The notes below the pieces were generated by a model that did not search any database, was not told where the DNA came from, and saw nothing but the letters and a program-made list of their open reading frames with translations. Positions 15,072-22,853 of a stretch of 42,937 nt of DNA are shown piece after piece. The position numbers were made by a program, and so were the translations under genes. Positions within the stretch are counted from its first letter, which is position 1. The number at the start of each line of letters is the position of its first letter. The stretch comes from Bacteroidia bacterium (GTDB taxonomy: Bacteria > Bacteroidota > Bacteroidia > J057 > JAIXKT01). Where the stretch lies: positions 9,088 through 52,024 of the forward strand of contig JAIXKT010000039.1 in the NCBI GenBank assembly GCA_026932145.1. The letters are read 5' to 3'.

Positions 15072-17291
15072 CTAAGCCTTTACCAAATCCGGGTACTGAA
15101 TCCGCTTGTGGTGAATATTTAGAACTATCCTTAAAATTTCTTCTTTAACTTTGGAAAGTTCTTTAAATGTAATACTTGAATCAACTAATTGATTATCAGA
15201 AATTTTGTAAGACACAATTTTTTGGACTAACTCTTCAATTTGTTCAGCCGTAGGGTTGTTCATGGCGCGGGAGGCAGCTTCAACAGAATCGGCTATCATC
15301 AAGATAGCCATTTCCTTAGTAGTTGGTAGGGGACCTTTGTAGCGAAAAGAATATTCTGGAACTACGACCCCTGTGTCATTCTTGATGTAGTTACGATAAA
15401 AATATTCTACGCGGGAGGTTCCATGGTGTGTTTGGATAAATTCGATAATTTCGGTTGGCATATTATAGTCTTGGGCTATTTTTACGCCGTCAGCTATATG
15501 GCTGATAATAATTTCTGCACTCTCTTGCGGGCTTAAATAACTGTGCGGATTGTAGCCACCTTGTTGATTTTCACTAAAATACTCGGGATTATTCATTTTC
15601 CCAATATCGTGAAATAATGCGCCAACTTTTACCTTTAAGCTATTTGCACCGATGCAGCGAGCAGAAGCCTCCGCAATGTTAGCAACCTGCAAACTATGCT
15701 GATATGTGCCGGGAGCTTTAATAGCTAACTCTCTCAGTATGGGATGGTTCGTATCTAATAACTCTATGTATGTTAAATCTGATGTAAAACTAAATATTTT
15801 TTCAAAAAGATAAATTATAGGATAGGCTGTTTGGGTTAAAATAACATTTAAGGCAAAAACAACCAGATTTGAATAATTAATAGCTGAAAATCGTCCATGT
15901 ATATAAAGTTCATATCCAAGGTAAGTAAGACAATAGACCAGAATCATCAAGAATGATAGGTTGAATAGCTGCGAACGTTTACTAAGTACCTTTAAATTAT
16001 AAACTGCCACTGTTCCTACACAGGCTTGTATAAAAAAGAACTCAAAGCCGCCTGAAATAATAATTCCCCCCAATAGGGCGACAAAAGTATTCGCAAAAAA
16101 ACCAATGCGCTCATCCAAAAAAATGGTAATCATAATGGGGGCTATACACAGCGGCGCAGCATAAAATAGATTGATGTTAAAGTCCTTAACAAAAACCTGT
16201 GTGAGCTGAGAAATCCCAATCAAGATTAAAGTCATTAGCAATAGCGTTGCATAGATAAAAATCAAGCGATTATTTTGATGATAAACCTCGTAACGACTTG
16301 TAAATAAAAACAATAACAAAAGGGATGTTAAAACTGTAACCAATATTAGATGCCCTAAAAAAGAAAGCCAAACGCTGTATGGGCCACTTCTATACTCTTG
16401 TTCGTTCTCCAGAGAACGCAATATGTATCCCATTTCTGCGGTTGTTCTTTGCCCATTAGCTACGATTAATTGTCCTTTATGAATTTTTCCCTCAAATTTA
16501 GATACTGCATTGATGGCTACTTGGCGCTCTTCTTCGTATAAAACTTGGTTATAGGAATAATTTGGCTGGCAATATTTACGTAAAAGTTCTTGGATAAATT
16601 GAGCAGCTCGCGAATTAATTGAGGTAATAGTGGTATTTATCTCTTTTTCGATTTTAAAATTATCATATAATAAAGCTATTTCTACAACTTTTTCGTGGGA
16701 TTCTATGATTCGTAGGGATGCAAATAAGCCATTTAGTTCAGATTTTGGGACATCAATGTAGCCTACTTCGTATATATTATCAAAGAGTTCAAGGGATTTT
16801 TTTCGGAGAGAATCTAATAAGGATTCAGGGTTAGACGAAGCCGAAATAACCGTTTTAAAGTCATCAATATCAATAGTTGGTATGTTTAAATTTAGCCGTT
16901 TTTCAACCTCATGTTCTGATAGTCCTTGTTTTAAGTCTTTTTGTATCTGAATCAGTGCTTGGAAATAATGGTCTATTTGGGCTCGATTTTGCTCTATTTG
17001 TATTGGAATTTTAATAAATACCGGATAAACACTTTCTAAGGCTGCTTGTTTATCACGCTCATAGCTAGCATCGTCTTTTCGGATAGAGAAATCAAAGGGT
17101 GCAACTAAATCCGGAGATTGCCATACTTTGCCAATTTCAAAATGAAAAATATTTCTGCTGCCACGAGGTAATAACAGCGAAATAGTTAAGATAAAGATAA
17201 TGGATAAAATCCACCTACCACGAACCTCGTGCTGGTTTAGTAAATCAACGATTTTGGTTATTCGGGATAAAATTTTCCGTAAGGAACTCAC
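15072..17291 (-). CDS. pgpH: 7TM-HD phosphodiesterase, PgpH/YqfF-like (c-di-AMP hydrolase)
   Basis: A 739-aa membrane protein predicted to hydrolyse cyclic di-AMP. Order: one N-terminal helix (about 27-42), an extracytoplasmic 7TMR-HDED region (about 50-300), seven helices (about 308-500), and a cytosolic HD domain. Metal ligands match PgpH: His532 (GTYQHSLQVAN), His561 and Asp562 (LFHDIGKM), His598 (IISHIADG), His622/His623 (THHGT) and the Asp in MIADSVEAAS. Start is GTG 17291; a -7 box lies 18 nt upstream. No diadenylate cyclase is in the window. c-di-AMP as the substrate is inferred from family. Confidence 0.9.
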   Translation of the reverse strand: MSSLRKILSRITKIVDLLNQHEVRGRWILSIIFILTISLLLPRGSRNIFHFEIGKVWQSPDLVAPFDFSIRKDDASYERDKQAALESVYPVFIKIPIQIEQNRAQIDHYFQALIQIQKDLKQGLSEHEVEKRLNLNIPTIDIDDFKTVISASSNPESLLDSLRKKSLELFDNIYEVGYIDVPKSELNGLFASLRIIESHEKVVEIALLYDNFKIEKEINTTITSINSRAAQFIQELLRKYCQPNYSYNQVLYEEERQVAINAVSKFEGKIHKGQLIVANGQRTTAEMGYILRSLENEQEYRSGPYSVWLSFLGHLILVTVLTSLLLLFLFTSRYEVYHQNNRLIFIYATLLLMTLILIGISQLTQVFVKDFNINLFYAAPLCIAPIMITIFLDERIGFFANTFVALLGGIIISGGFEFFFIQACVGTVAVYNLKVLSKRSQLFNLSFLMILVYCLTYLGYELYIHGRFSAINYSNLVVFALNVILTQTAYPIIYLFEKIFSFTSDLTYIELLDTNHPILRELAIKAPGTYQHSLQVANIAEASARCIGANSLKVKVGALFHDIGKMNNPEYFSENQQGGYNPHSYLSPQESAEIIISHIADGVKIAQDYNMPTEIIEFIQTHHGTSRVEYFYRNYIKNDTGVVVPEYSFRYKGPLPTTKEMAILMIADSVEAASRAMNNPTAEQIEELVQKIVSYKISDNQLVDSSITFKELSKVKEEILRIVLNIHHKRIQYPDLVKA

Positions 17292-17309
17292 TATCTATAA
17301 TATTCCACA

Positions 17310-17317
17310 CAAAAGTA
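17310..17317 (-). promoter_or_regulatory. -7 element TACTTTTG for pgpH
   Basis: It lies 18 nt before the GTG start at 17291 on the minus strand. Confidence 0.5.
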
Positions 17318-17380
17318 AGTAGTTTGGTTTAGATTTTCAATAAAAAGCTATGGGAATAGATTTTGAAAAAAAACAAATCG

Positions 17381-19459
17381 TTATTCTCCGGGATGATATT
17401 TTTTGACGGCGTTTTTCCAGATAGTTTCTTTATCTAAGGTCATGGGTTTGCGTTGGTTTCGGGAAAACAATGGTAATTGGTCGCTATAATGTGGGCTATC
17501 GGGATGCCAAGAACTCCCAAAAGGAAGTATTGAGCTGATTTCTGGGCCTTTTTCGGTAAATCTTACCAATTGAATGTAGGTTTCGCCGCCAATCACTTCA
17601 TAAAATCCTTTGGGGTTTAGCTTGGTGTATGTTGCCTGAATGACTTCCGGTAATCCGGCAATAGCCTTAGTTTGGTCTCCGTGTTTTACCCTTTGCAGCA
17701 TCCCAAATTCCGGTGTAAGTGTTTTAAAATGAGCTAAAAGCCATTTTTGGGCTTGACGCATACTATTGACAATTTCTGCTTCGGTAAGAATAGTTCCTTC
17801 TTCTACATCTTTGAAAACTAACTTTTTTTCTTTAAATAAAGGCGCAAATGTACACGTTACGATAGCCGCATTTTTGTTGTTTACATCACCACTCATATCC
17901 CAGCCTTGAGCTATTTCTATTGCATCGCGAATATCCGGGTATTTATTGGGGTCTAATTTCCGAATAACTTCAAAGGTTTTATCCATTCCTCCATTTTTGG
18001 GATATTTGGTGTCATACTTAATTCGTTCAAATTCTTGGAATGAAATTTTTTGGTTTGTCAATAATAGTTCTCTTGACCGTAAGTCTCTGTTATTCTGGTG
18101 ATTCCAGTCCATAGAGCAGGTGTGGTCATAGCGGGTAGAATCCGGGTTAGATTCTGGGCAGGTTACGTGAAATGGGGAGTTGTTGGTGTTGTAAATCAGT
18201 CCACAAGGAGGGTTTTCTACCGTAGGAAGTTCGTCAATAGAGTAATAATCAAGCCATTTTGTAGCCGAAGTATCACCGGGTAAAGCCTTTACCCAGTTGT
18301 AGTTAGGGTTTCTTTTGGGAAGTAATCCGTTAAATTTATAGAAGATATTGCCGGCTTTATCCGCATAGATGAAGTTAAACAGCGGGATTCCTTGTAGCGT
18401 TAGGGCTTTTTTGAACTCAGATAGATTTTTTGCTTTTCCCATTTCATACCATTGCTGGCTGGATAATATAATTCTACCGTGTGGAAAACGGAGGGCAAAG
18501 ATTCCTTTTTTGTTGTTAATTGCGGGGCCGTACTCACACCAGTAGGCTTTTTTGTGAACTTTTATGGTAACTCCGGCTATTTTTACTTTTAAGGGTATTT
18601 TTCTAACCTCAAAATCTTTCCAAACGCCGTCATATTTGTACTGGTTTTTGTTTTTCGGGTTAATTACCATTCGATAAATATCTACGTAATCCGGCCAGTT
18701 AAAGGTAGTAGCCCAGCCTAAGTTGGGGTTAGTTCCTAATCCGGGGGTTACTGCACCCGGGAAAACGCCACCTAAGATATTCAACCCCTCATCGCTCATC
18801 AGGTGAGTTTCATGCCAAACGAAAGGGCCATCTACCGGAATATGCGGATTGATAGCCAGATAAGTAGCTCCATCTGTCGTTTTATTTTGATTTACGGCGA
18901 AGCCGTTTGAGCCTAACTGAGGGGAAAAAACAAAGTCATCCGGCTTGTTTTTCAAAATACATTGCAATGCACTACCAGTGCCGACCATACCTACCAGTAC
19001 AGCGTAAGTTCCTGTTAAAATGTCTTCTTCTTCTATCGGAAAGAGTTTGGGTAATAGCCATTCTTTGGGGTGCTTTTGGGCATAGTCATTTACTCCGGCG
19101 GTGTAGGCTGCTAATAATTTTTCGTATTCCGGTGATAATAAATTTCTATATTCCCGAACGGTTTCTCGGGCTTTTATAAAGGCAACGAAGAAATCAAAAC
19201 CTGCTCCTTCTTTGCCTTCTAAGATTCCGAGTTTTCCTTTTGCCAAAGCAACCATGTGCTGAATCCGGTTAAAGTCATCTTCACAATGAGTCCAAGCATG
19301 GCCGTATGCAGCACCGGCATCCGTAGGCGCATGAATATGCGGAACGCCAAAACTATCCCGAACTATGGTTATACTCTTAACATCAATAGATTGTGAATAG
19401 CTATAATAACTAACTGAATAAAAAGCTATTGTAAGGAAAAATAAGTAAATTGGTTTCAC
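17381..19459 (-). CDS. Penicillin-acylase-family Ntn hydrolase (exported)
   Basis: A 692-aa exported amidase of the penicillin/aculeacin/AHL acylase family. Signal peptide about 1-23 (MKPIYLFFLTIAFYSVSYYS, then YSQS). The alpha part carries VRDSFGVPHIHA and DAGAAYGHAWTHCEDD; the self-processing site is QLG followed by SNGFAV, making Ser184 the new N-terminal nucleophile of the beta chain. The beta chain has NPHIP and GLGTNPNLGWATTFNW, as in family members. Substrate may be N-acyl-homoserine lactones, acylated peptides or others; the sequence does not decide. The start is GTG 19459; the nearby ATG is out of frame and runs directly into a stop. A -7 box lies 4 nt upstream, so this GTG would be the first codon of a leaderless mRNA. 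Confidence 0.9.
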   Translation of the reverse strand: MKPIYLFFLTIAFYSVSYYSYSQSIDVKSITIVRDSFGVPHIHAPTDAGAAYGHAWTHCEDDFNRIQHMVALAKGKLGILEGKEGAGFDFFVAFIKARETVREYRNLLSPEYEKLLAAYTAGVNDYAQKHPKEWLLPKLFPIEEEDILTGTYAVLVGMVGTGSALQCILKNKPDDFVFSPQLGSNGFAVNQNKTTDGATYLAINPHIPVDGPFVWHETHLMSDEGLNILGGVFPGAVTPGLGTNPNLGWATTFNWPDYVDIYRMVINPKNKNQYKYDGVWKDFEVRKIPLKVKIAGVTIKVHKKAYWCEYGPAINNKKGIFALRFPHGRIILSSQQWYEMGKAKNLSEFKKALTLQGIPLFNFIYADKAGNIFYKFNGLLPKRNPNYNWVKALPGDTSATKWLDYYSIDELPTVENPPCGLIYNTNNSPFHVTCPESNPDSTRYDHTCSMDWNHQNNRDLRSRELLLTNQKISFQEFERIKYDTKYPKNGGMDKTFEVIRKLDPNKYPDIRDAIEIAQGWDMSGDVNNKNAAIVTCTFAPLFKEKKLVFKDVEEGTILTEAEIVNSMRQAQKWLLAHFKTLTPEFGMLQRVKHGDQTKAIAGLPEVIQATYTKLNPKGFYEVIGGETYIQLVRFTEKGPEISSILPFGSSWHPDSPHYSDQLPLFSRNQRKPMTLDKETIWKNAVKKYHPGE

Positions 19460-19463
19460 ATGC

Positions 19464-19471
19464 CAAACTTA
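19464..19471 (-). promoter_or_regulatory. -7 element TAAGTTTG for the acylase gene
   Basis: It lies 4 nt before GTG 19459 on the minus strand, making an unusual leaderless GTG start likely. Confidence 0.6.
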
Positions 19472-19522
19472 CATAAAAAATATTGTTTCTTCAAAGCACT
19501 TAGGCTTTTGGAATACAAAAGG

Positions 19523-20800
19523 CTACTTTGTAGGTGCTAACAGCGATTTAATCAACCCAGTATAATCCCAATTGCCACCGTACCAACAACCATCATAAGA
19601 AAAAATCAACTTTAAATTATAGACAATAAAAATAAAAAGTAATGAATATAATAGAATCCTATACCGGTGGTTAGAAAGTTTATCCATAAAAATCCCGAAT
19701 GGAAGTGAAAAAAGAGCGTAATATTCTACGTAAGGCCGGCAACCATAAGAACAGCCGTAGGTCCAGTCATGCCACGAAGCAAAAATGTAGGATAGCAGCA
19801 AAAAGTACCCCGCCATTAATAAAGACAGTTTTAAACGTAACTTCCAAATTCCAATAACCCCAATTACAAGCAAAATCACCATCGGATTAAAGATAAACAG
19901 TCCATTATTCGTTGAAAACCAGAGATTCAGTAGCTTGGGATTATATTTATTGATAAAACTTTCTGCTTCATAAGAATACACCAAATAATGACCATAGGCA
20001 TATTTCCAGTAAATAAATTGAGGAATCAAGACAAACAAACCTGCTATAAAAGCAATTATGAAGCGATTTAAGTATAGCTTAAAATCACGTAATTGAACGT
20101 TAGTTACGATAAAATAACAAGGTAAAAAAATAATATTCATTGGCCTAACGGCAACAATTAAACCCGAAACTAAGCCAAATAATATAGCAGATGTTGTTTT
20201 TTTCTTTGGCTCAAAAATATCTCTTGATAAATTTAAAAATGCTGCAAATAAGAAAAAAGAATAAATATGCGACATTCCGGTATCTATTACTGAGTAATAC
20301 AAAATATTGGTTCCCAAATAGGTACATAATATTGATAAAAATGCAGTGCGGATTTTTACGTAGTTAGTTAGAAAATTAAACAGAAGTATAAGAGCGCAAA
20401 ATGAATAAAATACCGCAGCTATGTCAATTGCTTTCTGATAAATCAGGGAAAATCCATCCGGCGAGTGATGTAATAATTTTGCCAGAATATGGCTGCCTAT
20501 AAAAAAAGGGAGTTGCATCAAGGCTACTCCATAGCTATATTTTGTTTTAATTTTTCCTTGTTGAACCAAAAATCCTTTACCGGTTTTGGCTTCAATTTCC
20601 GCAGGTAGTTTTTCTGCCTGAAAGTCATAGATAAAAAATGCCGGTAAATAAATGTAGTATCCTGCCTTATCTGCCCAAATTTCACTGTGGTAGGTAAAAA
20701 CCTCAGCCTTATTATGCCTATTTAAGGTCAAAAAGACTAAGGAGGCAAATAGCAATAGTAAACTGATTATAGTGGTAATATTTTTGGATACTAATTTCAT
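19523..20800 (-). CDS. Polytopic membrane protein, possible GT-C glycosyltransferase
   Basis: A 425-aa integral membrane protein with roughly ten hydrophobic helices. After the first helix an extracytoplasmic segment reads YHSEIWADKAGYYIYLPAFF, an acidic/aromatic loop at the position of the GT-C catalytic loop; later loops hold SVIDTGMSHIYSFF and SWHDWTYGCSYGCRPYVE. The family name is not clear to me. It is unlike the other GT-C-like protein at 5364 in sequence. The GTG at 20806 overlaps the -7 box, so ATG 20800 is the likely start. Confidence 0.6.
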   Translation of the reverse strand: MKLVSKNITTIISLLLLFASLVFLTLNRHNKAEVFTYHSEIWADKAGYYIYLPAFFIYDFQAEKLPAEIEAKTGKGFLVQQGKIKTKYSYGVALMQLPFFIGSHILAKLLHHSPDGFSLIYQKAIDIAAVFYSFCALILLFNFLTNYVKIRTAFLSILCTYLGTNILYYSVIDTGMSHIYSFFLFAAFLNLSRDIFEPKKKTTSAILFGLVSGLIVAVRPMNIIFLPCYFIVTNVQLRDFKLYLNRFIIAFIAGLFVLIPQFIYWKYAYGHYLVYSYEAESFINKYNPKLLNLWFSTNNGLFIFNPMVILLVIGVIGIWKLRLKLSLLMAGYFLLLSYIFASWHDWTYGCSYGCRPYVEYYALFSLPFGIFMDKLSNHRYRILLYSLLFIFIVYNLKLIFSYDGCWYGGNWDYTGLIKSLLAPTK

Positions 20801-20805
20801 AGCCA

Positions 20806-20813
20806 CGAAAGTA
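20806..20813 (-). promoter_or_regulatory. -7 element TACTTTCG for the membrane protein gene
   Basis: A TAnnTTCG variant 5 nt before ATG 20800. A second, farther TAATTTTG lies at about 20866-20873 on the same strand and is an alternative promoter. Confidence 0.45.
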
Positions 20814-20874
20814 CTGGTTTTAGAGAAACCAAATTGTGTAAATTAGTCAATTTCACTATTATACAAAATTATCG

Positions 20875-20894
20875 TTTATAGCATCTGCTATAAA
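20875..20894. repeat. 20-bp palindrome TTTATAGCA-TC-TGCTATAAA
   Basis: Two perfect 9-bp arms separated by 2 nt, in the 152-bp space between the response regulator stop and the membrane protein start. An overlapping GCATCTG (20881-20887) also pairs with CAGATGC further on (about 20905-20911). It could be a regulator-binding site upstream of the membrane protein gene; with a 2-nt centre it is a poor RNA hairpin. Confidence 0.6.
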
Positions 20895-20952
20895 TGCCGT
20901 AAGCCAGATGCCTCTTTTGGGTTTAAGATAAAAATTTGGGGTTTAGAAAAAC

Positions 20953-21351
20953 TTATTTAAGGATTGAAGTAGATTCTTCAATTTTTGTAATCAGTTGTTC
21001 TTTTATCCAAGGTTTTTTTAGGTAAACATATAGATTAGCATAGTCAAAGGCGTTTTGGACGGCAGCGTCATCAACTTGGCCGGAGAGTAAAATTTTGGCA
21101 GTTTGGGGATATCTTTCGTGTATATTGATCAAAAACTCATCTCCTTTTATTCCGGGCATTAGCCAATCAGAAATCACAAGATGAAGGTTTAAGCCACTTT
21201 CTTTCAGATAATCAATTACTTCCCATGCTTCATCAACGCTTTCGGCTACTTCATATACAAAATTATCTCCAAAAGCTTCGTACATTTGGTCAAGTAAGGT
21301 ATCTAAGATAATTTTTTCATCATCAACACACAGGATTACTTTCTTTGCCAT
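20953..21351 (-). CDS. Single-domain response regulator (CheY-like receiver)
   Basis: A 132-aa receiver domain with no output domain. Acidic pair Asp10/Asp11 (CVDDE), phospho-acceptor Asp62 (VISDWLMPG), switch Ser90 (ILLSGQ) and Lys113 in KKPW are all present, so it should be phosphorylated. It lies 9 bp after the histidine kinase gene, its presumed partner. The KKPW ending resembles receivers found in hybrid or c-di-GMP-type pathways, but no effector gene is adjacent, so it probably acts by protein contact or as a relay. Confidence 0.92.
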   Translation of the reverse strand: MAKKVILCVDDEKIILDTLLDQMYEAFGDNFVYEVAESVDEAWEVIDYLKESGLNLHLVISDWLMPGIKGDEFLINIHERYPQTAKILLSGQVDDAAVQNAFDYANLYVYLKKPWIKEQLITKIEESTSILK

Positions 21352-21360
21352 TAGCTTAGG

Positions 21361-22578
21361 TTAATTTAGTATTGGTAAAACAATTTGGAAAGAGGTATTT
21401 CCGGGTTGTGAGGTTACGTTAATAGTTCCGTTATGTCTATGGATAATTTTGGAGCAAATGCTTAGCCCTAATCCTGTTCCTTCGCCTTGCTGTTTAGTTG
21501 TAAAGAACGGGTCAAATATGCGATTGATAATTTCTGGTGAAATTCCGGGGCCGTTATCTGAAAATGAAATATAGATATTTTCATTTTCTTGCTTCGTAGA
21601 AATGGCTATTTTACCCTTGTTTTGCATTGCTTGTAAAGAGTTGTGCAGCAAATTTGTCCAGACTTGGCTGAGTTCGTCAGGATAACCACTTAATTTAGGA
21701 ACTTGGTGGTTAAAATCAATAGAAACTGCTACTCCTTGCCTTAGTTGGCTTTGATAAATAGTGAGTACATTTTCAATATTTTCTTGAATACTAAATTCGG
21801 TTGGGATGTCTGCGTCTATTGTTTTGTAGGAGTAGCTTTTTAAGGCATATACAATTTTCTGGGTTTTGGCTACGGCAACTTCTATATTGTGGATATTTGC
21901 ATAAACTCTACCGAGGTTAGTTGCGTATTCTGCGAGTATTAGGGTATTTTGGGATAGTAAAAGCGGTTTTACCTGAGCTACTTCATCAATCGTGATTCTT
22001 GACCGAACAAACCTTGGAGCTAAGGTTGTAGCTTCGGCGATGTTCCATTCTTGAAAGAGTTTCGTCATTTCTTGTATCTGGGCTCTTTCTTCACGGGTAG
22101 AAACGGGTATCCAATCTTTACTGCAAAAAGATAATAATTTTTCAAAGTAAGGTTCGATTTCTGGCGTTAATGCTTCAAAGATTGCTTTTTGGCTACTTAC
22201 AATTTCTGGAATTGCACGGGATAGAAAATTAGCTACTCCTTTTACTGCGCCAATAGGAGTATTGATTTCGTGCGCAATTCCGGCAACCAAATTCCCTAAT
22301 GTAGCCATCTTTTCAATATGAATTAGTTGATTTTGAGTGGTTTTTAATTCTTCATAGGCGTTTTCTAACTCAATTTTTTGGGTAACTAAGGTTTGGTTAG
22401 CATCTGTTAGTTCTTTGCCACTGATTTCCATAGAACGCTCTAAGCGTTCTTGGGTTTCTTCATAATGCTGATATGTCTCGCTAATTGCTTCAAAAAGAGG
22501 CTCATATTTCTGCGCAACTTTGGGAGAGTCCCCTAAATTCTTTTTTATTTGTCTCTGTAAAAGCTTGTGAAGCAACAT
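21361..22578 (-). CDS. Cytosolic sensor histidine kinase
   Basis: A 405-aa kinase without membrane helices or a recognisable sensor domain. Residues about 25-95 are a predicted coiled coil (ETQERLERSMEISGKELTDA). HisKA has the phospho-acceptor His103 in GIAHEINTP, with an unusually long helical region (about 115-260) before the ATPase. HATPase_c shows the N box NLLHNSLQAM, G1 DNGPGIS, F box FDPFFTT and G2 GTGLGLS. It heads the two-gene unit with the response regulator. The signal is probably received through an unseen partner protein. Confidence 0.92.
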   Translation of the reverse strand: MLLHKLLQRQIKKNLGDSPKVAQKYEPLFEAISETYQHYEETQERLERSMEISGKELTDANQTLVTQKIELENAYEELKTTQNQLIHIEKMATLGNLVAGIAHEINTPIGAVKGVANFLSRAIPEIVSSQKAIFEALTPEIEPYFEKLLSFCSKDWIPVSTREERAQIQEMTKLFQEWNIAEATTLAPRFVRSRITIDEVAQVKPLLLSQNTLILAEYATNLGRVYANIHNIEVAVAKTQKIVYALKSYSYKTIDADIPTEFSIQENIENVLTIYQSQLRQGVAVSIDFNHQVPKLSGYPDELSQVWTNLLHNSLQAMQNKGKIAISTKQENENIYISFSDNGPGISPEIINRIFDPFFTTKQQGEGTGLGLSICSKIIHRHNGTINVTSQPGNTSFQIVLPILN

Positions 22579-22592
22579 ATTCTTTAAGTGGG

Positions 22593-22600
22593 CAAAAATA
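22593..22600 (-). promoter_or_regulatory. -7 element TATTTTTG for the histidine kinase gene
   Basis: It lies 14 nt before ATG 22578 on the minus strand, in the 275-bp divergent space shared with the NCS1 permease gene. I see no other clear feature in that space. Confidence 0.55.
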
Positions 22601-22841
22601 ACTAAGTTTAAAATGCTTTCCTATGTTATTTCTGTAAATAATTTATTTTAAAAAAAATAGTCGTAGCTTAAAAACTATTGAAACAAAATCAGAAACTACC
22701 GTAAAAACATCGGTTGTACAAAGGATTTAGCAAGGAGTATGAATATTTATTTTGAAAAGCAGCAAACTGCGTTCAAGTAATAATTATGATTACGTCATTT
22801 GTTTGGGTGATATTTTCTATTGTTTAGCTTTCAAGTATTTG

Positions 22842-22849
22842 TAATTTAG
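22842..22849 (+). promoter_or_regulatory. -7-like element TAATTTAG for the NCS1 permease gene
   Basis: One mismatch to TAnnTTTG, 4 nt before ATG 22854; weaker evidence than the other boxes. Confidence 0.35.
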
Positions 22850-22853
22850 CCAA

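Noticed and set aside
5364-20800. A shared cell-surface polysaccharide locus built around the two GT-C-like proteins
   Set aside because: The two genes are about 13 kb apart, dissimilar, and no flippase, polymerase or sugar-nucleotide genes accompany them.
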